A stretch of 64,000 nt of DNA from Anoplolepis gracilipes (lineage: Eukaryota; Arthropoda; Insecta; Hymenoptera; Formicidae): positions 1,123,501 through 1,187,500 of the forward strand of contig NC_132974.1 of assembly GCF_047496725.1 (NCBI RefSeq), in the 5' to 3' direction. Position 1 is the first letter of the stretch. Every line of letters starts with the position of its first letter. The notes below the pieces were generated by a model. It made no database searches, was not told where the DNA came from, and was given only the letters and a program-made list of their open reading frames with translations. This document shows positions 26,208-38,040 of the stretch, one piece after another. Position numbers and translations under genes: made by a program.

Positions 26208-26980
26208 TTACATCCTATAAACAGTAAAAAATCAGGTACGATTAATGTAATTTGTGATCAATTAATTTTAGGTGATAATAATCTAACAATGCAGTTTTAT
26301 TTTGTATTTTTTGTATTTTCCTAAAAGTAAGTTTATTGTAAAATATTTTACATTCATTTTACGTGTATATATTACATTTATTATAAAGATTAAATTGATA
26401 TTTATAAATAAGCTTTCACGTTTTCTAAATCGTATCTCAAGGTTTTTTTTAAACTGTTCCGATACGATTTGAGAAAATTTTGTATCAAAAAAGCAAAAAT
26501 TATTATTATTAAAATCATTATTCCATTTGTTACTTGTAAATATTTTATTTAATAATTACTATTTTATGTTGAATATAGTTTTATCTCTATATTTATTATT
26601 ATAAATAAAATATCATTTAATATGAGATACGAATTAATATTAATATATTGTTGTTATTCAATTATTACATATTAGATGTTTTTTTATTTGTTCTAATGCA
26701 TATATCTAAATATGTATTATTAAATGATTTTTTTTACCTCTATTTTTTTATTATTCCCATAAAATTTATTTTTAAAGGAGATATGATGTAGGAAATAGAT
26801 TACTTAAATCGTATCATGTGTCATAAAACGATTTATCACAAATTAATTTGTTCTTAATAAATGCTTAAACATTTAATAGATGTCTTAAACATCGAGCTAA
26901 AATGTCCAATATTAGCTTGCGCAATTAGTGCGAAATAGAAAAGATAAAATATCTCGAGTGTAGACAACTCTCCCCTATAT
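26208..26980 (+). repeat. Dispersed repeat family, copy 2 (longest)
   Basis: This copy shares its left part, start and end with copy 3 (31714-32344, inverted) and its middle with copy 1. Landmarks in order are TTACATCCT, 'GGTGATAATAATCTAACA', 'GTAAAATATTTTACATTCAT', 'ATTATAAAGATTAAATTGAT', 'GAGAAAATTTTGTATCAAA', CAAATTAATTTGTTCTTAAT, 'GTCTTAAACATC' and 'GACAACTCTCC'. Between AAATCGTATC and GATACGATTT it has a small hairpin that copy 1 lacks in full form. The class is unknown; no terminal inverted repeat or open frame is evident. Confidence 0.75.
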
Positions 26981-29900
26981 TTGATAAAATAAAGTGATAT
27001 CTTTTAGACTTTTGGAAGAAAGTAAATATTGCCAAAAGTGACTGCCGATCGTTATGTTCATTGTTTGGTGAGAATGGATACCCTAAAACCGGAGAGATAT
27101 CAGATACCGTCGTGCTGGCTCCAACCAGCCATGACATACACTTCTCTTGTTCGTCAAAGCGAAACGGAAGGAGCGAAGGAGCGACGGGTAGCATAGAGGG
27201 ATGAACACCAGTTGTTCCGTTGGTTGACCATTCCGAAACACCAGGGATAGAGTAATGGACTGGCCGCGTTTGGATCTGTCTGTCGTGTGTATAACGTGTA
27301 TAGCAGCTAGACAATTCACCGGCATCGATCGAGGTCAAGTAAGCCCGATGGACAAAACGACGATGGGTTTATTCCTCCTCAACCGCATATATCTGTCCAT
27401 CTGTTTGTCTGACACGCAGAAATAATCGTAAAATGTCTCACGCTATGTCGAAAGCACTAAAATCCTACGCTTTCTTAGATTTTAAAGGATTATGTACTTG
27501 TTGAGTCTTCAGTCGGAGAGTCGAATGCGATATCAAATAAATAGCTTTTGCAAAAGGAATTAAAGATGATTGCATTTCCTTTCCAGTCTGACTTCAATCG
27601 CTACGTGAGATATTTTAAGCTCGTTTTTTTTTAATAATTTTAATATTAATATATGTACAAATATATGGTTTTATTATGCATAACAACATTTATCGATGAA
27701 ATTTAGTAAATAACCCACGACTACGTGCGAATTATTGCCTCATCCATCTTGCAAGACTCGTCGCTTCTTCTGTAAACTTGAAATCCAGGCTTCGCCGGAT
27801 GGTTTAGGAATTCAAGGCTACAAGTTTTAGAGATCCTTTCTTCCTTCCTGTTAAAAGGGCAAATGGGTTAATGGTCTCAAAGCAGATCGATCCCCTTGCT
27901 CATTATACGCGCCGTTCGATGTTGGCATCTCTCATTTTTCTTTTCAACCCTCAAATACGTCTTGTATAAGTAACTGCCGCTATCCGGAAAAAGGAAAGGA
28001 TTGATATAATTAATCTTTTAATTGCTACACAATCAACTTTTGCGCGTGCGATAAACTCTTTAATATAAAAAGCTTGTCTTCTAGCTTTTTATATAATATC
28101 GTCATTAAGTGCAAAAAATATTTAAATTTTTTAAAATAATAAATTTTTTTAAGTAATTTAATAATAATAATTTAATTTTTCGCAAATAATATAAATTATT
28201 CGATATCGTATTATTCGTATATGTATTTATCGTTATTTCTGGTGAGCGAAAATTCTGTCGATATTTTTTAAATATTACTACAAATAAAATATATGTACAT
28301 GTATTTGTTAAATGAATGTGGATGTTATATTTGGAAGAAAATATTGCGATCTCTCACGATTATTCTGCATATGCAGATAGAACAAATCGAGGCGCTAACA
28401 ACATCCGCCATATTGACGACACGTGGATGGAAATTTGGCAACCATATATCTCATCGCGAATGCCTTGATTGAATTAATTGGGAGAGCGTGGAATATTCAA
28501 GCCAACGCCAAGTGGACTAAGCACTTTGTTATGCTGGATCATTTGAAAGTTTTAACATCTGTTAGCCATACAACTGCGGCAAATATCTGATGGAAGCTTG
28601 CTTTAATCCCGTTCTTGTTACCGGCGGGAAATTAATTAACAATGTTTATGGATTGCGGGATAACAATGACTGCCCACAGCATTTCTGCCTCATTGTACTT
28701 TTGATCGTGTGTATTTAAAAAGGATGAATCAGCTTTGTCGAAAGTTAATAAATTTGATAAATTTCGAGATTCATGAATATGACATTTATGTAAAGCACAT
28801 TTTAAAATTAATAATTAATAATTTATAATAATAATTATTAAAATTAATAATTAATTTGTCAATTAAAGTAAAAATTAGCTTTGTAGAATTAAAATTTTTA
28901 TTTTCATGAATTTTTGTCACGGTTGTTTCACAATTTTTGTGCTACAGTCACTATAAAAAAATTTAGTTTGATAAAATAATATTTACGAAATTAAATGATA
29001 TTTTGAGATTAAATTATATTCTGCAGAGCAAATTTTTACTTTAATTATGTAGTCAATTATTCTATTAATTATATATTTTAAAGAGCTAAAAGCTCTTAGC
29101 TGTAATTAAAAAAAATGAATTTCGAAATGTATTAATTTATTTATATCTAACTTTTGACATAGCTGATTCGTTCAATTCTTTCTTAAAATGTTAAAGCATC
29201 GCCATATCATCAATAATAGCAATCACCAGGATGTAATCGGCATTCGTTAGGTTCGTAAAGATACTGAACAAATATTGAATTTTCGCTCCCGCGACTCTCG
29301 ATTTGCTGTGCACATCGAGAGTTTCAAACTATATATGTGTATGTTCGAATAATCACGATGACGTGTGTGATACTAACTCAATATGTCATATATGTATGCA
29401 TAATATGATCCGGCATAATTTCTCGGCGGAATACGTTTAATTACTCTTGCGCGAGTATGTGACCCACCTGTCTCGACGGATCATCTTTGGAAATCTACGT
29501 CGCGATATCATCAAATCTACGTCACGATTCAGTGTCAAATAGTGAAACAATCGAGCCGGAGATGTCTGTTGTGGGTCGCACTCTCGTTGTTTTGCCTCTC
29601 GCTCGTGTATGTCGCGTTAATAATTTACCTCGCTAACGAATAAACTTGTAAAGATACGAGTACACAGTCGTGAATGTTACAACGTTACAACGCAACGTGA
29701 AGCGATGTTACCTTTTGCCGCAACATGTCAGAACCTTTTTAATTTACACACCACACACACACGCGTGTAGGCGTTCCCGAGTTACTGATAAAATTAATTG
29801 CACGCGCTCGGGAATAAATGCTATACTGTTAACGTGGCAAAAGTGCCGATAACACGCGAGATGAAACGCCTTACTGAAAAGGCCACACGTGCCACGAGGA

Positions 29901-31713
29901 TGCGCCCTTTTCGCGAACAGCTGACAAATTTCAATTAAAACTTTTACGTAACCGTATAGGACACGTGATAATTATTAATTCGCGGTTAATTCGTTTCCGT
30001 TTGTCTACCGTTTGAAACATACAAGCGCCTTCACTTGGAGTTTTGCTTCCTCCCTCGGGACGTGAAATATCCAATTCAAAATTTCATTTAAATGCATCGC
30101 GCGGGCGCACTAAATTTTACGATTCATCTGGAATAATCGGAATGCATGCATGAAATAGTCGCATTGCTTTCCCCACAGAAAAAAAAAAGTATCGTCTGAA
30201 TTTATCGTTAAATAATTTCCACACATACGGTCCTCCCTGTGCACAAAAAATAATTCTTTCGACAGAAATATTTCCAGTGATATTATTCGCATTTTTCTCG
30301 TTGGACGTTTCGCGAAAAAGTTATGTGAATAAAAACTTGATAGTACGAAAAATTTCGCCCGACATTTTTTTGGCTTTACGAATTTAAAATGAATTCTAGA
30401 GCAACTGTCACGCGATTGGAAGCCGGCCGAGAATGCAAATCCACGATTGTCCTTTTTCTTCACGATAAACTTCAATGAAATCAATCTTTTTTTCTTTTTT
30501 CTAATTGTGGTAAAGACTACGGTTAATTGGGAGCATCTGGTGAAAAATTGTTTCCGAATCAGGTTAAAGCTTAAATCGCTATTTTATAAGAGGGAAAAAG
30601 TTTTTTCCCAGCTTGAAAGGCAGCGACAAGAGATCTCGAAAAGAACAAAAGAAAAAGGGAAACACTCTAAACAGTATTTTCAAAAGAAAATTCTTGCGTC
30701 GAGACGTAACGGGAGAAAGAGAGAAAAAGAATCTCAAGAATATCGCTTGCCACTACAATTTCAGCGAAAAAATTTCCGGATTCTTTTCTCGCGAATAAAA
30801 CTATCTACACATCTCGATCTTTAATATAATAAAAACAATCTTGGCTTTCTTTATAAGTTTCTTCAGAATCGATTTACGTCGTTAGCCAATTATCGTTGAA
30901 TGCGAAAATTGTTATATAACGTTATGAAAATTTAATCGCTCTAGTTCTATCTTTTTTGAATAAAAACCAGCTGAATCGTGAATAATTGTTGTTACGAACT
31001 TTCGAAATATTCTAAAGACACGGTTGCTGTCGCAGAATTTAATTTAACGCTCCAATTAACGCCTTTGCTTTGTATTTTGCAGTGCATTCGAGAAAGTCGC
31101 TAAAAAATCTTTTTTTTTCCCCTCAACTCTCAAGCAGGTAGGTCACGTGGTTTAATGAACCGGCATTTGTTTAATCTTACAATTAGAGAGGATATTAAAT
31201 TTACAAATTTCTCCGCACAAAATGCAACGCCGACACTTGAATTTTAACACGATATCACCCGCTAAAGCGCTCGATTATGCCCAAATACCCTTTGCAAGTG
31301 TGAATATCGTAAAGACACTTTCGTTTTGATACAAACTTTACAACGCCTATACAGCGCTTGTTCAGAGATTAATTCATAACTCCACTTGATAACAGCGCTT
31401 TGCCGACTCTGCCCGTATCAGCCCGGGCAGTCATAAACCTCCGAGCGGAAGTCAAGGCACACCAATGTACACACATACGTTGGCGATAGTGACACACAAG
31501 CTTGGTGTATCGCTTGTACTATGTTTCTAGATACGAGCTTAATAAAATGTTGTAGAATTACATTCGAAGCAATTAAACAAATTAACGACTCTACGGTCGC
31601 AATGTCAATTGAAGAGCATATTAATCTCACTACGTGACGTTTAGCTTTGGACAAAGCGACGATGAAATACAGCAGGCCATCGTTTTGATTTATCCCTTCC
31701 AATATAGAAGAAT
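26981..31713. other. Gene-free stretch
   Basis: Mixed AT-rich and moderately CpG-rich DNA. Open frames (longest 137 codons, minus strand, 26925-27338; 125 codons, plus strand, 30447-30824) have no recognisable domain. The 26925 frame overlaps the repeat end. No structured element was recognised beyond short runs of ACAC near 29750. Confidence 0.5.
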
Positions 31714-32344
31714 TATATAGAGGAGAGTTGCCTACATTGCATCACTTAAAATGTTTTACGTTATATTTCCTACTTGGTAACTATTTTGTATACAAGTTAA
31801 TATTGAATATTTTATCATGATGTTCAAGACGTTTATTATTAACATTGTTATATTAAACTTTTATCAAGAACAAATTAATTGTTGTGAATCTTTTTAACGG
31901 GCAAAAGGTATGATTTAAACAACTGGTCTTTTAAATCAAAATGTTGTATAATAATTAAGAAATAACTTAGTAATATTATTATTTTCATATCTTATATCAA
32001 ATCTTATTTTATCAATGACAAATAAGGAAGACAATATTCTTCGATATAAAATAATAATTTTTACATATTATATTTATAAATAACAGCTGGGAGACAATAA
32101 TAAGTTTTTGCTTTATTTGATGCAAAATTTTCTTAACTCATACAGATATGACTTAGAGTGATCAGTTTATTTATAAATATTATATTGATTTAACCTTTAT
32201 AATAAAGGTAATATATACAAAAAAAAATGAATGTAAAATATTTTATAATAAATCGACTTTTAAAAAAAATACAGAATAAAATGTTAGATTATTATCACTT
32301 AAATTGGACACAAGTTACATCAATCTGATTGTTTTAGGATGTAA
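31714..32344 (-). repeat. Dispersed repeat family, copy 3 (inverted)
   Basis: Read on the minus strand, this segment follows copy 2 from 'TTACATCCTA' through 'GTGATAATAATCTAACAT', 'GTAAAATATTTTACATTCAT', 'AAGAAAATTTTGCATCAAA', CAATTAATTTGTTCTTGATA, 'GTCTTGAACATC' and 'GGCAACTCTCC'. Both ends coincide with the ends of copy 2, which defines the element at about 630-770 bases. Internal divergence is substantial, so the insertions are old. Confidence 0.75.
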
Positions 32345-34351
32345 CGTGAAAACTTTTTGTTTGTATTTCTAATTTATTTCATATTTTTATCAAGAGAAGT
32401 TATTTATATTCACTAATTATAAAAAAAAATGATAAAGTATGATTTAGAAGGGCAGTATACGATATAGACATCTCTTCCCTAAGCCCAGTTGATAAGCGAT
32501 CCAATCGGAAATGAAAGGCCGATCAACACGTGCGGCCTGATTCCTCGACCGAATGCAAGTTCGCGTGAGCATGCGTTGCCGTAATCCTGTCCGATGCAAC
32601 GGACGTGTCGCCTCGCGGAGATTTCATTGTGCGAGGACAGATTCTTTCCCGTCCGGAAGCGGGAATGACTCAGTTATGCTAACTAATGAAACTGTTGCTC
32701 GAAGCGACGCTTATCTTCTCCGTCTTCCGGTCGCTCGATTGGCCGAGCACGCACAATGTCCACTCTCGTGCACCTTCTTCGGGGATGCAGTTCCTTTGAA
32801 AATACACTAGCAATACTGTCTTTCGATCAAGACGAGAGGCTTTAGCGACAAAGTTAGACGAGTACTCTGAGAAGAAAAGAAGAGCTTAATTCTTTCCAGA
32901 CGAAAAGATTTCTATCCAATTTCAAGTTTAGTGATAGAGATCTTTACCGAAGTTATTAAAAATCAATAATTGGATTATCATGATATTCTTCGTGATTAGT
33001 CTAATGTATTTTAGAATGGTGTTATATTTAATAATTAATATATATAATTATAGCTCTCTTATTAGTGTATATATATATATATATATATGTCAACTTTTAA
33101 TTTTCTTTGGAAATGTTAATTTATTAAATATATCAGAAGCTTTGTAGATGGGTCTTATTACTCTTCGTTCTCTTTGTTGATGAACAACCTTATTCCGTGA
33201 TTCGCCTTTAGAATAACGACAAACCGCAGTCAGGTAGAGCATAACGCAATTATTCAACGAGTAACGCAAAACTTTTGACTAGTTTCTCTATGCAGGATGG
33301 TTTCCTCAATCCTGGGATTTCGGAAAACCTGGGACCACCACTCGGGCAGTTCGACCATTTTGTCCTTGATACCGGGAAAGTTCTATGTCCCTTCGCGGTT
33401 CCATCGTGCGTCCGAATTGTAAAATATTCAGTAATTTCATCGTAAGCTTCGGCCCTCCGTGAAAGTTTTGCGGATTTATCTTTCGTGAGTCGAGTGGCAG
33501 CTGTGATAAAGGCTTTAAATAGGGTCGGATTAAACAAGTGCTGCGCGACCATCTTGGAAATGAGTAAAAAGATGGGAGCCACTGCTACGTGAATGGTGAT
33601 ACTTTATACTGTATATATCCTTGTGCGCAGTGTGTTGCAGCCCCTTTCTGCGCGTTTATTCTGATGAGTAAACATGCGACGAGTGTGCAGAGAAATAAGT
33701 GTGTCGTCGCGAAAACATCTGTGCGTTTTGTGTTGTAACACAAATGCCCTTTGTGTAAGCGGCATTTACTCACTTTTCATTCTCATGCCTGGTAAATAAT
33801 TAGGCAAAATACTTTGCAGTTAGGTTTACCTTGCATTGTGAGTCTGCCTTGCGTCGTGACTCAGCCCGCGATATTTTCTTAGGTTTTCTTGGAGAATCGG
33901 AAACTGGAGAGCTGAACTCTCTGTTTGCGAATAATCTCGCGCGCTGAATAATACGATTGTCTGCACTGACGCGATATTTGAAGATAATAACATATGCGTT
34001 CAATATCGTAAAGGATATTTAAAGGGTTTATTTAAAATTTAAAGAGTTTCGAACGTTGAAAAACGTCCAAAAATGCTTTTCAATTGTAATTTAATCGCTA
34101 TCAATGTAGCAGAAACGTCATTGCAAGTTCTACTTTTCTTTCTGGCAGCACAAATTTACAATATTGATCTATAGTAAAGCAATTACGTTTGCTTCAAGTT
34201 ACATTTAAGCCCCGGGGAAAAGTGCATGGAGTAAATTGAGATTCGAGTCCGCGTCTTAGGTCCCAGGAACACTTTAGGAAGGAAGGCAGCAGTGGCATAT
34301 ACGCTTTATTTAGCGACGAAGCTCGACTAATTACGAAGCACACAGCTTGAT

Positions 34352-34355
<4 letters not shown>

Positions 34356-34383
<28 letters not shown>
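34356..34383. repeat. (CT)n microsatellite
   Basis: CT dinucleotide run of about 28 bases. Confidence 0.9.
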
Positions 34384-34385
<2 letters not shown>

Positions 34386-34816
34386 GTCGTCTCCGATCGT
34401 GGAAGCTGCCATTGGATTCGATTTTCCGTTGCTAAATAAATCGACCAATCCTTCTCCTTTCGCACACACATACACACACACACACAAGTAAGCACGCACG
34501 TATCTACTGCCCGACGCTTATCCATTTGAACCAATATTGAGAACAAATTAATTTAACACTTTCAATGCGACTAAAAGGATAACGAGATTTATCTATCATC
34601 GAGGAACGTGTTGCAATTTTCTGCAACTTTTCACAATCATGAGAGAATTACGGGTTTCGAAATTCGACCATTCAGTGATATACGCCTGATTGTCTTCAGG
34701 ACATCGCCGTCGCTCGGTGACCCCATCGAGACGACTTCGAAATACTCTCTCGAAAATTATTGTTAGACATCGACCCAATTCGGAAATTCGAATGTCGTCG
34801 GCGAATCAATACTGCC

Positions 34817-34819
<3 letters not shown>

Positions 34820-34854
<35 letters not shown>
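34820..34854. repeat. (GA)n microsatellite
   Basis: GA dinucleotide run of about 35 bases, followed by purine-rich sequence to about 34890. Confidence 0.9.
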
Positions 34855-34858
<4 letters not shown>

Positions 34859-37220
34859 GGTGGGAGAGAGAAAGAGAGCAGAGAGGAAGTTGGCTACCTC
34901 TCTCTTACTGGACATTTTATATTTTTGTCACGATTATGCAGATGTGTAGCATGTTAAAATAAACGGCGATTTTCGCGTATTTTTCAATACCCTTTTTTTT
35001 CGACAGGTAAAAATCAAACTCACTCTCGATCTAAAACTCGAGATTGGGACACGTCGCATTGTTATATCCACGGATTACTATTAAAAAAGAAAAAGAGTCG
35101 GCTACATATTCGTAAAAAAATCTCCGATTTATATAGCAAATTCTCAGCTTCAACGACTCTTCTTTACGATTTGATTTTTCGATCGCACAGGGGTATCGAA
35201 TCGAGTTGACGTTTAAAGGGACTCGTAAGAGGAGAGACGAATTTGAGAGCGCGTGATACGAGAAATTTGAAAAATGGCCGAACATTTTGCGGCGCCATTT
35301 CTCTCTCTCTCTCTCGTCTTGGATTCCATCGAAGAATTCTGCATGTATCGATCCATCGCGAATTATACACCACCGCGTGATATCGGACAACCTGTATTTA
35401 AATTCAGTAATCACTATTCAGCATAGATTGCTCTTCTAGTTTTGGTATCTAACGATTTTTTTTCACCAGCGGTCACGATCGATGTAACACGTGCCAGTGT
35501 TATTAAGCCCTATTTAATCGTCCATATGAAATCGCGTGTTAGGGCGTAAACGTGAGGGTTACAGAAACGTACGCAGCCGTCACGTCATTTATCGCAAGCT
35601 GGAATTTCAGGGTTGCACGCGTCCACGAGTATTGTGCTTCCACGTTTCAACCCTGTTATTTCTCTCGCTCTAAAGTCGCGATCGATTTCTTGATTAAATA
35701 TAAAACTCGAACATTTTGATTAGTGTTTACATTTTACATATATTTACATACATAATTTACATATGTATTTCGTACTTATTTGGCGATTTTTTATTTTATT
35801 CAAGACTTTGAAAATTAGGAGAATATTAAACGTACAAAAGGTAAATCTATGAATTTCTATTTTTTTTCTTTTTATTTTTTTTTTTTTAACGAAGAATATT
35901 ATTGGCTTATTTCGTAGGCTAAACATTGACGTCACAAATGTAATCTGAGGACAAACGATAATGAACGTCAACGACGACAAAATAGGATTCCCCCTCCCGT
36001 GTCTCCAATCCCGAAGAAACTCCTTGATTCTCTTCCCGCAGGGGGATGCTTACCCTCCCCAATCACTTTTCTACCCCTAGAAGTGTTACCTATCGATCCG
36101 TTGATCCATCTCATTTACATCCTTACAATCTTATTATCATGTAATCGATGTCGGGCAAAAAGGACTTCGACGCGGTTTTCTTCTCTTTAACTAGTAATGT
36201 GACGGAAATTTAATTGAATTATTATCTTTCTTTATATTTTTATCTATCTCGATTACCCCAGATTTATCTTGTTTTTGTCAGACGATATTGATCGCCGAAG
36301 TAGGGAGTTTTGTTCGAAAAGCACAGTTAATTAATCACACTTGTCGCATTTACAACTTTGTGTTTAAGTACTCTCTCGTCTGCGTGAAATGTGAGATCGA
36401 TTCAACTACTGTGAAAATAACGCGTGAATAATTCTTAAAATATGATTTTACTGCATTATTGCATGAATTAACAAAGTATAGAATTTATTAATGGTTGTCA
36501 GTTTTTCGACTGACTTAATTTGGCTACAATTTTTGTTATTCGTAGAATTAATTTTTTCGCTAAAATTATAAACATATAGTAGAGACAGAGAGTTATACAA
36601 TCTGCCAAGGATACCGCTTATATCGTCGCGCTTTTCTCCTTCCTGATAACTTAAATTTAAATTTCCGGTTGTATGCGGTATGATTCGAAATCGATAACTC
36701 GAAAGCGAAGCGAAGCAGTTACTGATTGACAATACAGGCTAACGATCATTTCCTCCTCGTAAATGTGTCTATTATTATTTGAATATCCGCTATAATTTGG
36801 TTTTCTGAATAGCAGTGATAAAATTACACAATCCTGTAAAATTCCGCGCTTTGTTACTCGATTGTCATAACCACATGTTGGATGTATGTACAACAATGCT
36901 AAAAGTGAATTCTCTCGAGGCTCTAATGTTGAAAAAATTGTTTTTATGCAAACATGTCAATATTATGGATTGAAGTTGAATTCGTTATATATATTATTCG
37001 ATTTAACGAGTGAATAAACGATACGAGAAAGACTGAGAAAAAGTCGCAGGACGATGATATTCATATTGGATCGTGATAACTTAATAATCGAGCGACAGTT
37101 TGATTGATTCAACGCGATTTGTGTATTACTACTCAATGTTTGTACGAATAAAAATGTGGAGTGGATTTCGTGAATGAGATCGATACGTTCCATATGTAAT
37201 ATTTTATTTCTCTTTCTCTT

Positions 37221-37261
37221 ACACACAATTCTTTAACTTCGAAAGTTAAAGGATTGTGTGT
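37221..37261. repeat. Short near-perfect hairpin
   Basis: ACACACAATTCTTTAACTT (37221-37239) and AAGTTAAAGGATTGTGTGT (37243-37261) are inverted copies with one mismatch, which would be a G-U pair in RNA. They are separated by a 3-base loop, CGA. The stem of 19 pairs is much longer than expected by chance. The loop is too short for a typical microRNA precursor, so a tiny inverted duplication or a structured intronic RNA is more likely. Confidence 0.75.
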
Positions 37262-37559
37262 CTGCGGATGAACCAGAAAGTCACGCGCGCAGGAAACATC
37301 GATTCAAGATGAATGATAGAAAGCGAGAGAAACAACAAGAAAGATCCAATTGCAGAAAAACAACTAAATAGAGAAGGAGAGAAAAATCGCTAGGTCGAGA
37401 GTCCTTTTGACCCGAAAGAAAAATTGTATGGGAAGAATAAGATCCAAGAGCAAGTACATACTCAGAATTGCGAGACACAGCTGTTTAATGGAAGGGACGG
37501 AATGTCAGATAGAGTGAAGATTTATCAGGAAAAAGGAGAGGCCACGTAGATAAGGGGGA
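37262..37559. other. Purine-rich gene-free stretch
   Basis: A/G-rich on the + strand, with many GAGA and GGAA runs. No open frame of interest on the + strand. Confidence 0.5.
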
Positions 37560-38040
37560 CGTTGAATTGAGCACGTATATCATAGAGGAAAGCAGCAGGG
37601 AGAGAAGGCCGGAGAGAGATAGAGAGAGGAAGATAGATTCGCACGCGGTTTCGGAGCGGCTGCTGGCGAATATTGATCCCGGACGTGCGGGAATGAAAGC
37701 CGGGTCCGGGGAAACCTACGGGTCCGAGATCACGCTCCGCATACCCTTTACGCCATCCGTTATAGCGTTCGTTAGCGTGGAAATTCGAGGCGCCACCGCA
37801 ATGTGGAAAATGGCCGGTGAAACACCCCGGGTATTACGATCCTCGTATGCGTAATACAAATCGTCCGTCATAATTATTATTGACGGCCTGGTAGACACGC
37901 GTCTGCACCGACCTCGTAAAACACGCAACCCCCTGTGTTACCGTTAACCTAATTATCCGCGCCCGCGGATCGCGAGAGCGTGAGTAACTCGCACGCTCCC
38001 GAGAGAGATTCAATTTGCGCGGAGAAACTTGGATACCCGC
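37560..38040. other. CpG-rich island inside the putative intron
   Basis: About 480 bases that are clearly richer in GC and CpG than the neighbours, with a plus-strand frame of 95 codons (37567-37854) and a minus-strand frame across the same bases. The product is not recognised and no splice sites bracket it convincingly. Candidate enhancer, alternative promoter or unrecognised exon. I cannot distinguish these from sequence alone. Confidence 0.35.

Larger units (their letters stand above)
32345..37220. other. Gene-free stretch with microsatellites
   Basis: Contains TA (33067-33089), CT (34356-34383), GA (34820-34854) and short CT (35300-35316) runs. Locally CpG-rich pieces occur at about 32500-32800 and 33250-33580. 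A minus-strand frame of 110 codons at 33250-33582 has no recognisable family. No supported gene. Confidence 0.5.

Noticed and set aside
33250..33582. Minus-strand frame of 110 codons in a CpG-richer patch
   Set aside because: Considered as a possible exon, but no convincing flanking splice sites and no recognisable family.
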